From JAYUHK01 sp043767025 (GTDB lineage Bacteria > Bacteroidota > Bacteroidia > Chitinophagales > Saprospiraceae), in the NCBI GenBank assembly GCA_043767025.1, contig JAYUHK010000239.1:1-20831 (forward strand): a DNA stretch of 20,831 nt. The letters run 5' to 3'. Positions within the stretch are counted from its first letter, which is position 1; the number at the start of each line of letters is the position of its first letter. The notes beneath the pieces were generated by a model, which was not told where the DNA came from, ran no database searches, and saw only the letters and a list, made by a program, of their open reading frames with translations. Positions 1 through 8,918 of this stretch are shown in pieces. The position numbers and the translations under genes are program-made.

Positions 1-132
1 TTCGCGCGCCGACGGGATTTTTAAGCAAAAACTTTAGAATTTCTACAGAGCACTTGATTTTTTTGGTTACTTTTTTCATCAAGGAAAAAAGTGACAAAAA
101 CCAAGTCAATAACTACAAAGCTAAGCTCAAAT
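1..132. repeat. Left copy of a long inverted repeat found at both window ends
   Basis: Position n matches the complement of position 20825-n. The first 97 bases differ at only about four sites and the match fades to roughly 75% by position 132. The outer part is GC-rich (CGCGCGCCGACGGG), followed by an AT-rich part and an internal hairpin at 66-95. No open reading frame of note lies inside. The size and intergenic position suit a dispersed intergenic repeat or a MITE-like element; no transposase is visible. The window begins within the repeat, so its true outer edge is unknown. Confidence 0.9.
66..95. repeat. Hairpin inside the left end repeat
   Basis: GTTACTTTTTTC (66-77) pairs with GAAAAAAGTGAC (84-95) around the loop ATCAAG, giving a 12-bp stem with one G-U wobble. 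The right copy has the same hairpin with differences that keep the pairing. No T-run follows on either strand, so it is not a standard intrinsic terminator. Confidence 0.75.
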
Positions 133-218
133 GAATCAATTAAAATGTTTCTGCGTAACATCATTAACTTAATTTTTCCTCATTCCTAACAAGACGTTTA
201 AAATACAATACTTCAGCC

Positions 219-3200
219 ATGTCAAAAAAGATTTTATTCCTACTTTGGGTCTGCTTGAATACGACCATTGCTTCCGCACAATACATCAACCCTGCGCTCC
301 GACCAGCACCAACTTTGGATATGCCAGAATGGGCTAAACTTCTCTATCAAGAGCCAATCAATGCCAAACAAATAGATGTTGCGTTTCGAAGTTATTACCA
401 AAATCACGATTTTGTAAAAAATAGCTATACTCGCTATTACAAGCGGTGGAGGCGCAGCGTAGAGCGACATCTGACTCCGTCGGGCGAAGTCGCAGCACCC
501 AACTATGACGCACTTCTCGATTATCAAGCGCATACGCCTGCGGCAAACACTGGTCTGCGCTCCGCCAACAGCTGGACTTTTGTGGGTCCGAAAGAAACTT
601 TTTGGCTCAAAGATGATAACTCTGCACAGTCCGCTTGCCCTTGGCAAACCAATATTTATGCGTTTGCTATCGCTCCGTCCGACCCAAATACCATCTATGT
701 AGGCGCAGAAACAAGCGGTTTTTATAAAACAACTGACAAAGGAATGACTTGGACAAACATCGCTCCCAATTTTCTTATCGGTTCGCCGTCCGAAGCAGTC
801 GCTGTCCACCCAAGTAATCCGAATATCGTTTATTTTGGTTCGGGCAGTCAAATCATCAAATCTACAGACGGTGGCAACACTTTTTCGGTCATATACAGCC
901 AATCTAATTTATTTCCGAATAGAATTATCATCAATCCCAACAATCCAAATATTATTTTGGCAGCTTGCAGTGGCGGTTTGCGCCGCTCTATCAACGGAGG
1001 TACGAGCTGGACGGCTATCAATTCGGGTGCTGCTTGCTACGATATAGAGTTCAATGCGGCAGATCCCAACCGAGTTTATTTGTTGAAGAAAAAAACAGGA
1101 ACTAACGATTTTTCGGAATTTTATACTTCTTCCGACGGCGGCGTAAATTTTACTTTGGTGACTTCGGGCTGGCCCACTTCAGTAGCGGACGGTGCAGGAC
1201 GGCTGGCAGTAACGGCTGCCAACCCAAATTATTTGTATGCAGTACTGCTCACGACTGGCAGTCCGACGGTCGTAAAAAGTACTGACGGTGGCGCAAGCTG
1301 GGCAAGCATAGCGACAGGCGGCACGGCGGCTTTGGGAATGTCTAACGGACAAGGTTATTACGATTTAGATGTAGAAATCTCTCCGCTCAATGCCAATCAT
1401 ATTATCGTAGCGACCAATTCTTCCTATAAATCTACTGATGGCGGATTGAACTATACGCCTCTCGGAGGCTACGACGGTCCATTTGAAATTCATCCAGACA
1501 TACAAGAAATTCATTGCATGGGAGCAGACACATGGATATCGACCGACGGCGGCATGAACTATTCGACTGACTTTTTTAGCTCCACAGCCAACCACTCGGC
1601 ACGAAACAACGGAATATCTGGTGCAGACTTTTGGGGATTCGGGCAAGGCTGGAACGAAGATATTATGGTAGGCGGTCGCTATCACAACGGCAACAGTGCT
1701 ATGTCCGAATATTATCCAGCAGGCTACGCACTCCGAATGGGCGGCGCGGAAGCAGGCACAGGCTATGTGATACACGGCAAAGCGCGAGCAGTAAAATATT
1801 CAGACTTGGGCGACGGCTGGATTTTGCCCGCCACATTCAACTCCAACTCCGACGGTAGATTCACTTTTTCCAAAACACCCAACGAAGATTACTATGGGTT
1901 CAACGCTGGAGAAGTAGAAACCGCAACCGGTTGCTACGGACATTTGTTCCTCACAGAAGGAAATTCATTTTGGAAAACCACCAATGGCGGTATTTCCTTC
2001 ACTTCGCTTTTCACATTTCCTGCCAAAGCAAAAAAAATAGAACTTTCTCGCAACAATCCCAACGTAATCTATGTCAATACCGACAACTCGCTTTACAAAT
2101 CTACCAACGGCGGCGCAAATTTTACTTTACTAACTATTCCGTCAGGATTTTCTTGCAACCAAATGAGTATGTCCATCAATCCGTTCAACGAAAATGAACT
2201 CTGGATTTCGTCGCCCAACGGGACAGCAGGCAGCCGTATTTTCAAAACCATCAATGGCGGCACATCTTGGACGAACCTGAATGCAGGCATCAATAATCTG
2301 TACGAGATTTTTAACATCGTACATATTGCAGGGACTTTGGGAGGCGTTTATGCTATTGCGCTGCCAAAAGCCTCCAACGGCTTACCTGCAAAAGTATTTT
2401 ATCGCAATAATTCTTTGGCTTGGACGGACGTTTCGGACGGCTTGCCAGCTACTTTTTCAGCCCTCAAAGCAGTGCCATACTATAAAGGCGGCGTGCTGCG
2501 AATGGCAGGAAATCAGGGTATTTGGGAAACTCCCCTCTACGAAAATTCGACCTCTACCTCCGCTTATCCTTCAGTGGACAAGCTCACGACAGGCTGTGTG
2601 AAAGACACTTTCTATTTTGAAGATTTCTCTTACAACGCAGGTGCTTCTTCTTACAGTTGGTCGTTCAGTCCGACCCCAATTTTTGTGAGCAATTCCAATG
2701 TTCGGAATCCAAAAGTTGTTTTTGGGGCAGCTGGGATTTTCAACGCTACTTTGACTGTTAATGGCGGTCTTTCAAAAACAATTTCGGTCACACTCGGCAA
2801 TGGGTGTTTGGCTGCCGACACGATTCCCGGCAACGCGCTTTCTCTCAACGGAACGAGTGCTTTCGCGGCTGCAAGCAAAAATTTGAATCTCAACTCCAAT
2901 ACGGTGACAATGACGGCTTGGATAAAGTCGAGCGCGCTTCAAAGTAGCTTTGCGGGTATTTTTTTCGCTCGCGGTGGGGCTACCACAGCCGGCTTGAGCC
3001 TCACTGCTACCAACGAATTGCGCTACCACTGGAACGACAACGGCTACGGTTTTGCGTCCAATCTTATCGTCCCCAACAACCAATGGACACACATTGCGTT
3101 GGTTGCCTCCCCTACCAAAATGACGCTTTACATGAACGGAAAAGCCGCCGTAAATACGACAACCATTCTTCCAGAAGAATTTAATACGCCACTCAACATC

Positions 3201-4421
3201 GGACTCGACCCCAACGGGACAACTCGTTATTTCAACGGCTTGATTGACGAAGTCTGCGTATTCGACCGCAGTTTGACCCAAAACGAAATTAGAGAATTGA
3301 TGCACTTGACTAAAGTTACCGATTTCAGCGGCTTGGTTTCTTACTATCAGTTCAATGAAAATACAGGAACTGCCTACGACAATGCTAAAACAAACCACCT
3401 CGAGCTAACAGGTGGCGCAGTGCGTTCTACTTCGAGCGCGCCCGTCGGAAAAGGCGTAAGCAACCGACAAACTGTAACTGCGGGAGGCGTTGTAAATTTT
3501 ACGGGAACTGGAGCGACGCTCAAATTCCCGACCTCTGGCACTCGTCCCAACGGAGAAGTTTGCCTGTCGAGAATCAACCAAAATCCAGACCAAACTCCAA
3601 GCGGCAATCCTGCCCAAGCCAACGCTTATTGGATTGTAAATAATTATGGAACGAATATCAATTTTTCGGCTTTAGACTCGATAGCATTCTCCAACGCAGG
3701 CAACACGAACAGCTATAATGCCAACCAATTCGATATTTTCAAACGCAGTTCTTTTGCCGACGGCAGCAGTTGGGGCGTGCGTCAGGCGCAAAGTACAGGC
3801 GTAGTGCAAGGCAGTGACGGAAGTATCGGCTTCGGTGTGGGCAACAATATTTCCAATTTTGGACAGTTCGTCCTTCAGCCCAATTCTGCGCCGCTTGCGG
3901 TGGATTGGTTGAGTTTTACGGCAGCCGTGCAGCAGCAGCAAGTCCAACTTCGCTTTGAAGTCGTAGAGATGAATACCGACCGCTACGAGTTGGAACGGAG
4001 CGAAAATGGAGTTGATTTTCAGGTAATCGCAACGATAGGGAGTAGAAAGAACAACGGTTTGGAAAATTATAACTACACCGATAAGCAGCCACTGCGCGGC
4101 ATTTCGTATTATCGAGTGGCTGAAATAGGAAAAGACGGCGCGCGCAAAAATTCCGTAATCCGAGCGATTACTTTTTCGGCTTTGCCAGAGCAATTTGTGC
4201 TGTTCCCGAATCCCGTCGATGCCAAAAATCCTCTGCACATCAACACGGATTTCAAAGGAAAATATACCTTAAAAATTTATAATTCGGAATCCAAAAAGCT
4301 GTCGGAGAATACGTTGTCAGGCGACGCTGTTTTAGAGAATTTAGCACTTCAGGCGGGTATTTATTTCTACGAAATATTTACCGACACCCAACGAATCACG
4401 GGAAAGTTTATAGCTAAATAG
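219..4421 (+). CDS. Large secreted Asp-box/LamG-like protein with T9SS sorting domain
   Basis: This 1400-residue protein starts with a signal peptide (basic MSKK, hydrophobic core, likely cut after Ala20 in ASA-Q). Residues about 110-770 form a sortilin/BNR-like beta-propeller region with at least ten Asp boxes of the form S/T-x-D/N-G-G-x-x-W/F/Y, for example at 171, 215, 257, 304, 354, 405, 441, 587, 628 and 677. Residues about 788-860 resemble a PKD domain (YSWSF, then a FNATLTV strand). Residues about 870-1030 resemble a LamG/concanavalin-like jelly roll (LSLNGTSAF, GLIDEVCVFDR). The C-terminus from about 1329 (FPNP to KFIAK) is a type A T9SS sorting domain, so export through the outer membrane to the surface or medium is expected. 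No catalytic residues of a known glycosidase or protease are recognisable, so substrate and role are unknown; adhesion or glycan binding is a guess. It converges on the next gene with a 5-nt gap. Confidence 0.93.
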   Translation: MSKKILFLLWVCLNTTIASAQYINPALRPAPTLDMPEWAKLLYQEPINAKQIDVAFRSYYQNHDFVKNSYTRYYKRWRRSVERHLTPSGEVAAPNYDALLDYQAHTPAANTGLRSANSWTFVGPKETFWLKDDNSAQSACPWQTNIYAFAIAPSDPNTIYVGAETSGFYKTTDKGMTWTNIAPNFLIGSPSEAVAVHPSNPNIVYFGSGSQIIKSTDGGNTFSVIYSQSNLFPNRIIINPNNPNIILAACSGGLRRSINGGTSWTAINSGAACYDIEFNAADPNRVYLLKKKTGTNDFSEFYTSSDGGVNFTLVTSGWPTSVADGAGRLAVTAANPNYLYAVLLTTGSPTVVKSTDGGASWASIATGGTAALGMSNGQGYYDLDVEISPLNANHIIVATNSSYKSTDGGLNYTPLGGYDGPFEIHPDIQEIHCMGADTWISTDGGMNYSTDFFSSTANHSARNNGISGADFWGFGQGWNEDIMVGGRYHNGNSAMSEYYPAGYALRMGGAEAGTGYVIHGKARAVKYSDLGDGWILPATFNSNSDGRFTFSKTPNEDYYGFNAGEVETATGCYGHLFLTEGNSFWKTTNGGISFTSLFTFPAKAKKIELSRNNPNVIYVNTDNSLYKSTNGGANFTLLTIPSGFSCNQMSMSINPFNENELWISSPNGTAGSRIFKTINGGTSWTNLNAGINNLYEIFNIVHIAGTLGGVYAIALPKASNGLPAKVFYRNNSLAWTDVSDGLPATFSALKAVPYYKGGVLRMAGNQGIWETPLYENSTSTSAYPSVDKLTTGCVKDTFYFEDFSYNAGASSYSWSFSPTPIFVSNSNVRNPKVVFGAAGIFNATLTVNGGLSKTISVTLGNGCLAADTIPGNALSLNGTSAFAAASKNLNLNSNTVTMTAWIKSSALQSSFAGIFFARGGATTAGLSLTATNELRYHWNDNGYGFASNLIVPNNQWTHIALVASPTKMTLYMNGKAAVNTTTILPEEFNTPLNIGLDPNGTTRYFNGLIDEVCVFDRSLTQNEIRELMHLTKVTDFSGLVSYYQFNENTGTAYDNAKTNHLELTGGAVRSTSSAPVGKGVSNRQTVTAGGVVNFTGTGATLKFPTSGTRPNGEVCLSRINQNPDQTPSGNPAQANAYWIVNNYGTNINFSALDSIAFSNAGNTNSYNANQFDIFKRSSFADGSSWGVRQAQSTGVVQGSDGSIGFGVGNNISNFGQFVLQPNSAPLAVDWLSFTAAVQQQQVQLRFEVVEMNTDRYELERSENGVDFQVIATIGSRKNNGLENYNYTDKQPLRGISYYRVAEIGKDGARKNSVIRAITFSALPEQFVLFPNPVDAKNPLHINTDFKGKYTLKIYNSESKKLSENTLSGDAVLENLALQAGIYFYEIFTDTQRITGKFIAK

Positions 4422-4426
4422 CAAAG

Positions 4427-5491
4427 TCAATGGTAATTTTTTGATGTATAAAGTTTTCTATTACATTCGTTGAGCCAAAGTTGGCAGCCATTTTTGTTCC
4501 AGTGCGAATCTGAATGACAAAAAAGGGTTTGTTTGGATTTTTTAAAAATATCAAAAACATCTATCATCGGCATTTTCAATTTTGGATTTTGTTGGACAAG
4601 CGGTATGAGCTGATTGTAGCGGTCGGAGTCGGGACTTATGATGCTCACTGGATTGGGCAGTATCGAAAAATAAACGTCACAAAAACCTTTATTTTTATAA
4701 AATTCAGAAATTTTATTGAGTAAATTAACTGTCTTATTGATTTCTTCGTCTGAAATATATTTTGAAACGGACGGTTTTGTTTCATCAAAAAATAGATATT
4801 CTTCGTTGTTAGAAACATATACTTCGGGTACAGTTCGCTTCAAAAATCGGTAGTTGATGTATGCTTTCAGCTCCTTGAATGGCGCAAAAATACGACTGTC
4901 AAAAACGATGCTTTGTAAATGATTGTTGGTTTCTTTGTTGAATAAATTAGATGTTATTTTTTCTAATAATGTAGCATTTACGGCGGTCGGAGCTGGTTCC
5001 GCTTTTTTAGGCGGCTCTGTCAAAGGGACGACTGTGAAAGCGGTAAGGCTGTCGAAAAAAGTCAAAAGATGCCTTTCTACCAACTCAAAAATCAGCACAT
5101 TATTTTTGGAAGAATCCAAATCAATTTTAGGAAAATTTTTTACTCGCCACGGATATTCGATGTTGTAAATGGTATCTACCATCGGCAGTTGAGTTTTTGA
5201 CTTCAAAAAATGCTTACTCAAATAGCTGTCATGAACTAAACATAAATTTATTTTTTTTTGTATTGGAAATTGTTCGATCGGAACTTCCAAAATGGCGGTG
5301 TCAAATTTTTCCTTTTGCATCGGAAGGTAGGACATTCCATAAAGGTCGCCGTTTTCGTATTTGTTGAAACCCAATATTGACTTACTTTTGTATTTTATTT
5401 CATCTATTTGCTCAAAATAATTATCGTTCAGACAAATTATATACAAAATAATTAGAAGTAACAAACTGCAATAAATTATAATTTTGTTCAT
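4427..5491 (-). CDS. SGNH/DHHW-type membrane-anchored protein, probable partner of the MBOAT acyltransferase
   Basis: The 354-residue protein has one N-terminal membrane anchor (about 4-21), so the rest should lie in the periplasm. A probable nucleophile block is VHDSYL (Ser89), followed by a FELVERH segment (135-141). The C-terminal block DSHWNKNG has Asp328 and His330, as in DHHW/AlgX-type acetyltransferases. A proline-rich linker sits near 156-170. It starts 3 nt after the MBOAT stop, so the two are almost certainly co-transcribed. In alginate-type systems the MBOAT protein passes acetyl groups across the membrane and an SGNH protein places them on the polymer; that role is inferred here and the polymer is unknown. 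The order of motifs (Ser first, Asp-His last) follows canonical SGNH hydrolases rather than AlgX/AlgJ. Family assignment is fairly secure, activity is not. Confidence 0.75.
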   Translation of the reverse strand: MNKIIIYCSLLLLIILYIICLNDNYFEQIDEIKYKSKSILGFNKYENGDLYGMSYLPMQKEKFDTAILEVPIEQFPIQKKINLCLVHDSYLSKHFLKSKTQLPMVDTIYNIEYPWRVKNFPKIDLDSSKNNVLIFELVERHLLTFFDSLTAFTVVPLTEPPKKAEPAPTAVNATLLEKITSNLFNKETNNHLQSIVFDSRIFAPFKELKAYINYRFLKRTVPEVYVSNNEEYLFFDETKPSVSKYISDEEINKTVNLLNKISEFYKNKGFCDVYFSILPNPVSIISPDSDRYNQLIPLVQQNPKLKMPMIDVFDIFKKSKQTLFCHSDSHWNKNGCQLWLNECNRKLYTSKNYH

Positions 5492-5494
5492 GTT

Positions 5495-6904
5495 TTAAAA
5501 TTGAAAATAAATAAATTGCTTTTGATTAAAAACTCCAAACAGATAACAAGCGAGCAGCAAACCAATCCATTGCAACCAAAAAGCTGCGGTATTTTTAGTA
5601 AAAAAATAAGGCAGATATTTTTCTTTCAGCAACAAAAAAGCCACCAAAAAGAGTGAAAAATATATTTCGTTGGTCTGAAGCTGCAGCGAAACACCAGAAT
5701 ATGTTCCAACGGCTACAATTTTTTTTATAATTTCAAGGGCTTGATGCAAATTTTCGGCTCTAAAAAAAATCCAAGCAAATGTCACCAAACAAAAGGTGCA
5801 AATTATCTTAAAATATTTTAAAAAAACGCTTTTGTGATTAGTAAAATTTAGTCGTTGGAATATTTTTTGGGTTATTTTTTCAAAAATATAAAAAAATCCG
5901 TGCAGTCCGCCCCAGACTAAAAACGTCCAATTTGCGCCGTGCCAAAAGCCGCTCAACAAAAAAACTATAAAAATGTTGGCGTTTCGCCGCGCAGTTGTGA
6001 TTTGATTGCCGCCGAGCGGGACGTAGAGATAATCGCGAAACCAAGTGGAAAGTGAAATGTGCCAGCGTCGCCAAAATTCAGCAATCGATTGAGAAAAATA
6101 GGGCGCGCGAAAATTTTCCATCAATTCAAAACCCAATATTCTCGCGCTGCCAACTGCAATATCCGAGTAGCCCGAGAAGTCGCAATAAATCTGAAACGCA
6201 TAGAAAAATACAGCTAACAACAGCGATGCTCCGCTCAAATTCTCAACATTGGAGTACCCAAAATCTACCATAACGGCGAGGCGGTCGGCGATAACTACTT
6301 TTTTGAAAAGTCCAAAAGTAAGCAACAGAAGCCCGCTTTTTAGTTTTTCAAAGTCGTATATTTTGAGTGTGCGAAATTGCGGAAGTAAGTTTTGCGGTCG
6401 CTCTATCGGTCCAGCGACCAACTGCGGAAAAAACATTACATAAAGTGCGAAAATTCCGAAATTTCTTTCAGCTTTTTGATTGCCTCTATACACTTCGACC
6501 GTGTAACCCATAGCCTGAAAAGTGTGGAAAGACAAGCCGATAGGCAACAAGATGGACAGTTGCGAAAAATGGATATTCTGTCCCCACGCTTTTAGAAATT
6601 CGGTCAGATTGTAAGAAAAAAAATTATAATATTTAAAAATAAAGAGAACTCCCAAATTAGCTATCAAACTCACACTCAACAGCATTTTTTTGATATGCTC
6701 GGTTGATTTTTCGATTTTTTGAGCAATAAAATAATCAACTACAATCGTAAAACCCAATATAAAAATATATACGGGCAAAAAAACCATATAAAAGTAACAA
6801 CTTGCCGCCAACAACAACTTCCAGCGCGCCCGATGCGGAAGCTGAAAATAAAGCAGCACTACGATAGCAAAAAAGACAATAAATTGCAGGGAGTTGAAAA
6901 TCAT
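5495..6904 (-). CDS. MBOAT family O-acyltransferase (AlgI/DltB-like)
   Basis: This 469-residue integral membrane protein has around ten hydrophobic segments and the AlgI-type signatures LVAGPIERP (about 162-170), FRAPYFSQSIAEFWRRWHIS (about 265-284), WFRDYLYVPLGG (about 288-299) and SGFWHGANW with the presumed catalytic His322. The family moves an acyl group, usually acetyl, to the outer face of the inner membrane for O-acylation of a polysaccharide. The downstream gene, 3 nt away, encodes an SGNH protein that probably completes the reaction. A TTG codon nine bases upstream (6913) would add three residues, but ATG at 6904 gives the more usual MIFNS start. The permease gene lies 70 nt upstream on the same strand; no terminator is visible between them. 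Confidence 0.9.
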   Translation of the reverse strand: MIFNSLQFIVFFAIVVLLYFQLPHRARWKLLLAASCYFYMVFLPVYIFILGFTIVVDYFIAQKIEKSTEHIKKMLLSVSLIANLGVLFIFKYYNFFSYNLTEFLKAWGQNIHFSQLSILLPIGLSFHTFQAMGYTVEVYRGNQKAERNFGIFALYVMFFPQLVAGPIERPQNLLPQFRTLKIYDFEKLKSGLLLLTFGLFKKVVIADRLAVMVDFGYSNVENLSGASLLLAVFFYAFQIYCDFSGYSDIAVGSARILGFELMENFRAPYFSQSIAEFWRRWHISLSTWFRDYLYVPLGGNQITTARRNANIFIVFLLSGFWHGANWTFLVWGGLHGFFYIFEKITQKIFQRLNFTNHKSVFLKYFKIICTFCLVTFAWIFFRAENLHQALEIIKKIVAVGTYSGVSLQLQTNEIYFSLFLVAFLLLKEKYLPYFFTKNTAAFWLQWIGLLLACYLFGVFNQKQFIYFQF

Positions 6905-6974
6905 AGCACGCAAAAAGTAAAAATATATTGCAAGTTTCTTTCAAGATAAGCCAAAAGTAGGTCAATTCATTTCT

Positions 6975-8900
6975 TTAAAAACTGCTTTTGTGGCGGTGCA
7001 ATTTACTATTTTTAAAACTGTACGAAAAGTAAATCACAAGACCTACGAGCAGCCAGACGGTGAAACCAATCCAATTTTTGAGTTCGATTTGAGCCATCAA
7101 ATACAGGCAAAATAATACACCCAAGACGGGAATAAGCGATAAATTATGAAGGACAGAAAGTACCAGAAATATGGCGCAGGTCAGTAAAAAAATCCACATC
7201 GGAATTTTATGTTTCCACAAGTTCCAACCGCTTTTGAGGGTTTTTTCTTTCGGAATTGTCGAAGAATCGAGATATTTTTGAAATTTTGTAGCCTCTAAAT
7301 TCATAATATATGCCTCCACATCGTTGTTGGCGGCTGTCAATCCTGCTGCGTCGGTCGCCATTATTTGCTGCTGTAAAGTACTGGCTTCGCTTTTGCTAAG
7401 CGACTCGAAAAGCTCGTCCGATTTTACGGCTTGCGACTGATTGGTAAGAAATGCGACCGCTTCATTTTTTCCATAACTCGTTATCAACCAAGCACTTATC
7501 AAAAAAATAAGCGGTAAAAAATATTTCGCATTGATAAAAGGCGTTTTAAATTTTCGAGGAATATCTGTCTTATTTTGCAACAATAACACTCCACCGCAGA
7601 CCAAAATAAACGCAAAAAGTGTCCCGATGCTACACAAGTCCGTTACCATCGTGAGGTTGAGAAATAATGCGGGAATAGCCACCACAAACCCTGTCACAAT
7701 CGTAGCGAAAGACGGCGTTTGGTAGGTAGGATGAATTTTTGAAAAAACTTTGGGCAGCAATCCGTCGCGGCTCATACTCATCCAAATACGCGGCTGCCCA
7801 AGCTGAAAAACCAACAAAACACTCGCCATCGCTACCACCGCAGACACCGCAATGATACCGCTCATCCATTTTAAATTATATTTTTCAAACACAAAAGCCA
7901 ACGGGTCGCCGACAGCGAGCAAGTCATATTTTACCATTCCAGTCAGCACCAACGCAATAATGACGTACAAAATAGTGCAAATAATAATCGCCCACATCAT
8001 GCCGCGAGGTAGGTCGCGTTGAGGATTTTTACATTCTTCGGCGGTCGTCGAGATAGCATCAAAACCAATATATGCAAAAAAAACTGCCGATACGCCTTTC
8101 AGGATTCCCGCCGCTCCGCGTGGCGCAAAAGGGTGCCAGTTGGCAGTATCTACATAAAAAACGCCGACCGCAATGACCAACAAAACCACTGCCAACTTAA
8201 TGATTACCATGATGTTAGACGCATTTCGGCTTTCTTTTATACCTCGATAAACGAGTGCCGTAATCAAAATAATGATGAGCAAAGCTGGTAAATCGGCGAC
8301 AAAATGAAAGCCCAAAATCTGCGGCGCAGTCGTCCAAGCCAAATAAGCTCCCTGCAAAGCGGCATCTAAATTTTCAAAAGTCTTTCCGCTTTGCATCAAT
8401 ATTTCGGCTTGATTGAAGCCTTTGTGCGCCGAAAAATAATCCATAGACATCCACTCGGGGACTTGAATACCAACGGAATGAAGCAAGCCCGTAAAATAAT
8501 CACTCCACGAAATAGCGACCGTAATATTGCCAATCGCATACTCCATAATCAAAGCCCAGCCAATAATCCACGCAATTAGCTCCCCGAAAGCTACATACGA
8601 ATAGGTGTAAGCACTGCCCGACACAGGTACCATACCCGCAAACTCCGCGTAGCAAAATGCAGCAAAACTACAGGCGACCGCCGTAAAAATAAAAAGTAAA
8701 ATAACGCCCGGTCCGCCGTCTGCACTCGCTTGACCGATGGTGCTAAAAATCCCAGCACCAATGATGGCGGCAATGCCGAAGGCTGTCAAATCGCGTACGC
8801 CAAGATGTTTGCCCAAATTGCCGTGCAACTCTTCTCGCTCTGCGAGGTCTTTTTGAATGTCCAAAGCGGATTTTTTACGAAAAAGTTGGCTCCAATTCAT
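6975..8900 (-). CDS. APC superfamily amino-acid permease (cationic amino acid transporter type)
   Basis: The 641-residue protein has the amphipathic N-terminus and first helix typical of bacterial CAT-like APC transporters, with IIGAGIF at 46-52, VPVSGSAYTYSYVAFGELIAW around 91-111, and FFAYIGFDAISTTAEECKNP at 274-293. About twelve to fourteen membrane helices are expected in the inner membrane. Between the helix at about 462-476 and the one at about 568-583 lies a hydrophilic stretch of about 85 residues that is not part of the usual APC core. Substrate cannot be read from sequence; amino acid uptake or exchange is likely, and the CAT-like look suggests but does not prove cationic substrates. 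It starts 18 nt after folD ends and is probably co-transcribed with it. Confidence 0.9.
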   Translation of the reverse strand: MNWSQLFRKKSALDIQKDLAEREELHGNLGKHLGVRDLTAFGIAAIIGAGIFSTIGQASADGGPGVILLFIFTAVACSFAAFCYAEFAGMVPVSGSAYTYSYVAFGELIAWIIGWALIMEYAIGNITVAISWSDYFTGLLHSVGIQVPEWMSMDYFSAHKGFNQAEILMQSGKTFENLDAALQGAYLAWTTAPQILGFHFVADLPALLIIILITALVYRGIKESRNASNIMVIIKLAVVLLVIAVGVFYVDTANWHPFAPRGAAGILKGVSAVFFAYIGFDAISTTAEECKNPQRDLPRGMMWAIIICTILYVIIALVLTGMVKYDLLAVGDPLAFVFEKYNLKWMSGIIAVSAVVAMASVLLVFQLGQPRIWMSMSRDGLLPKVFSKIHPTYQTPSFATIVTGFVVAIPALFLNLTMVTDLCSIGTLFAFILVCGGVLLLQNKTDIPRKFKTPFINAKYFLPLIFLISAWLITSYGKNEAVAFLTNQSQAVKSDELFESLSKSEASTLQQQIMATDAAGLTAANNDVEAYIMNLEATKFQKYLDSSTIPKEKTLKSGWNLWKHKIPMWIFLLTCAIFLVLSVLHNLSLIPVLGVLFCLYLMAQIELKNWIGFTVWLLVGLVIYFSYSFKNSKLHRHKSSF

Positions 8901-8918
8901 AGTTTTAATATTGGTATT

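Noticed and set aside
240..902. Long minus-strand open frame (220 codons) opposite the T9SS cargo gene
   Set aside because: It lies wholly antisense to a gene with clear signal peptide and Asp boxes, and its translation has no recognisable domain. Long antisense frames are common opposite GC-richer genes. The same holds for the frames at 1365-1775, 2772-3398 and 3672-4238.
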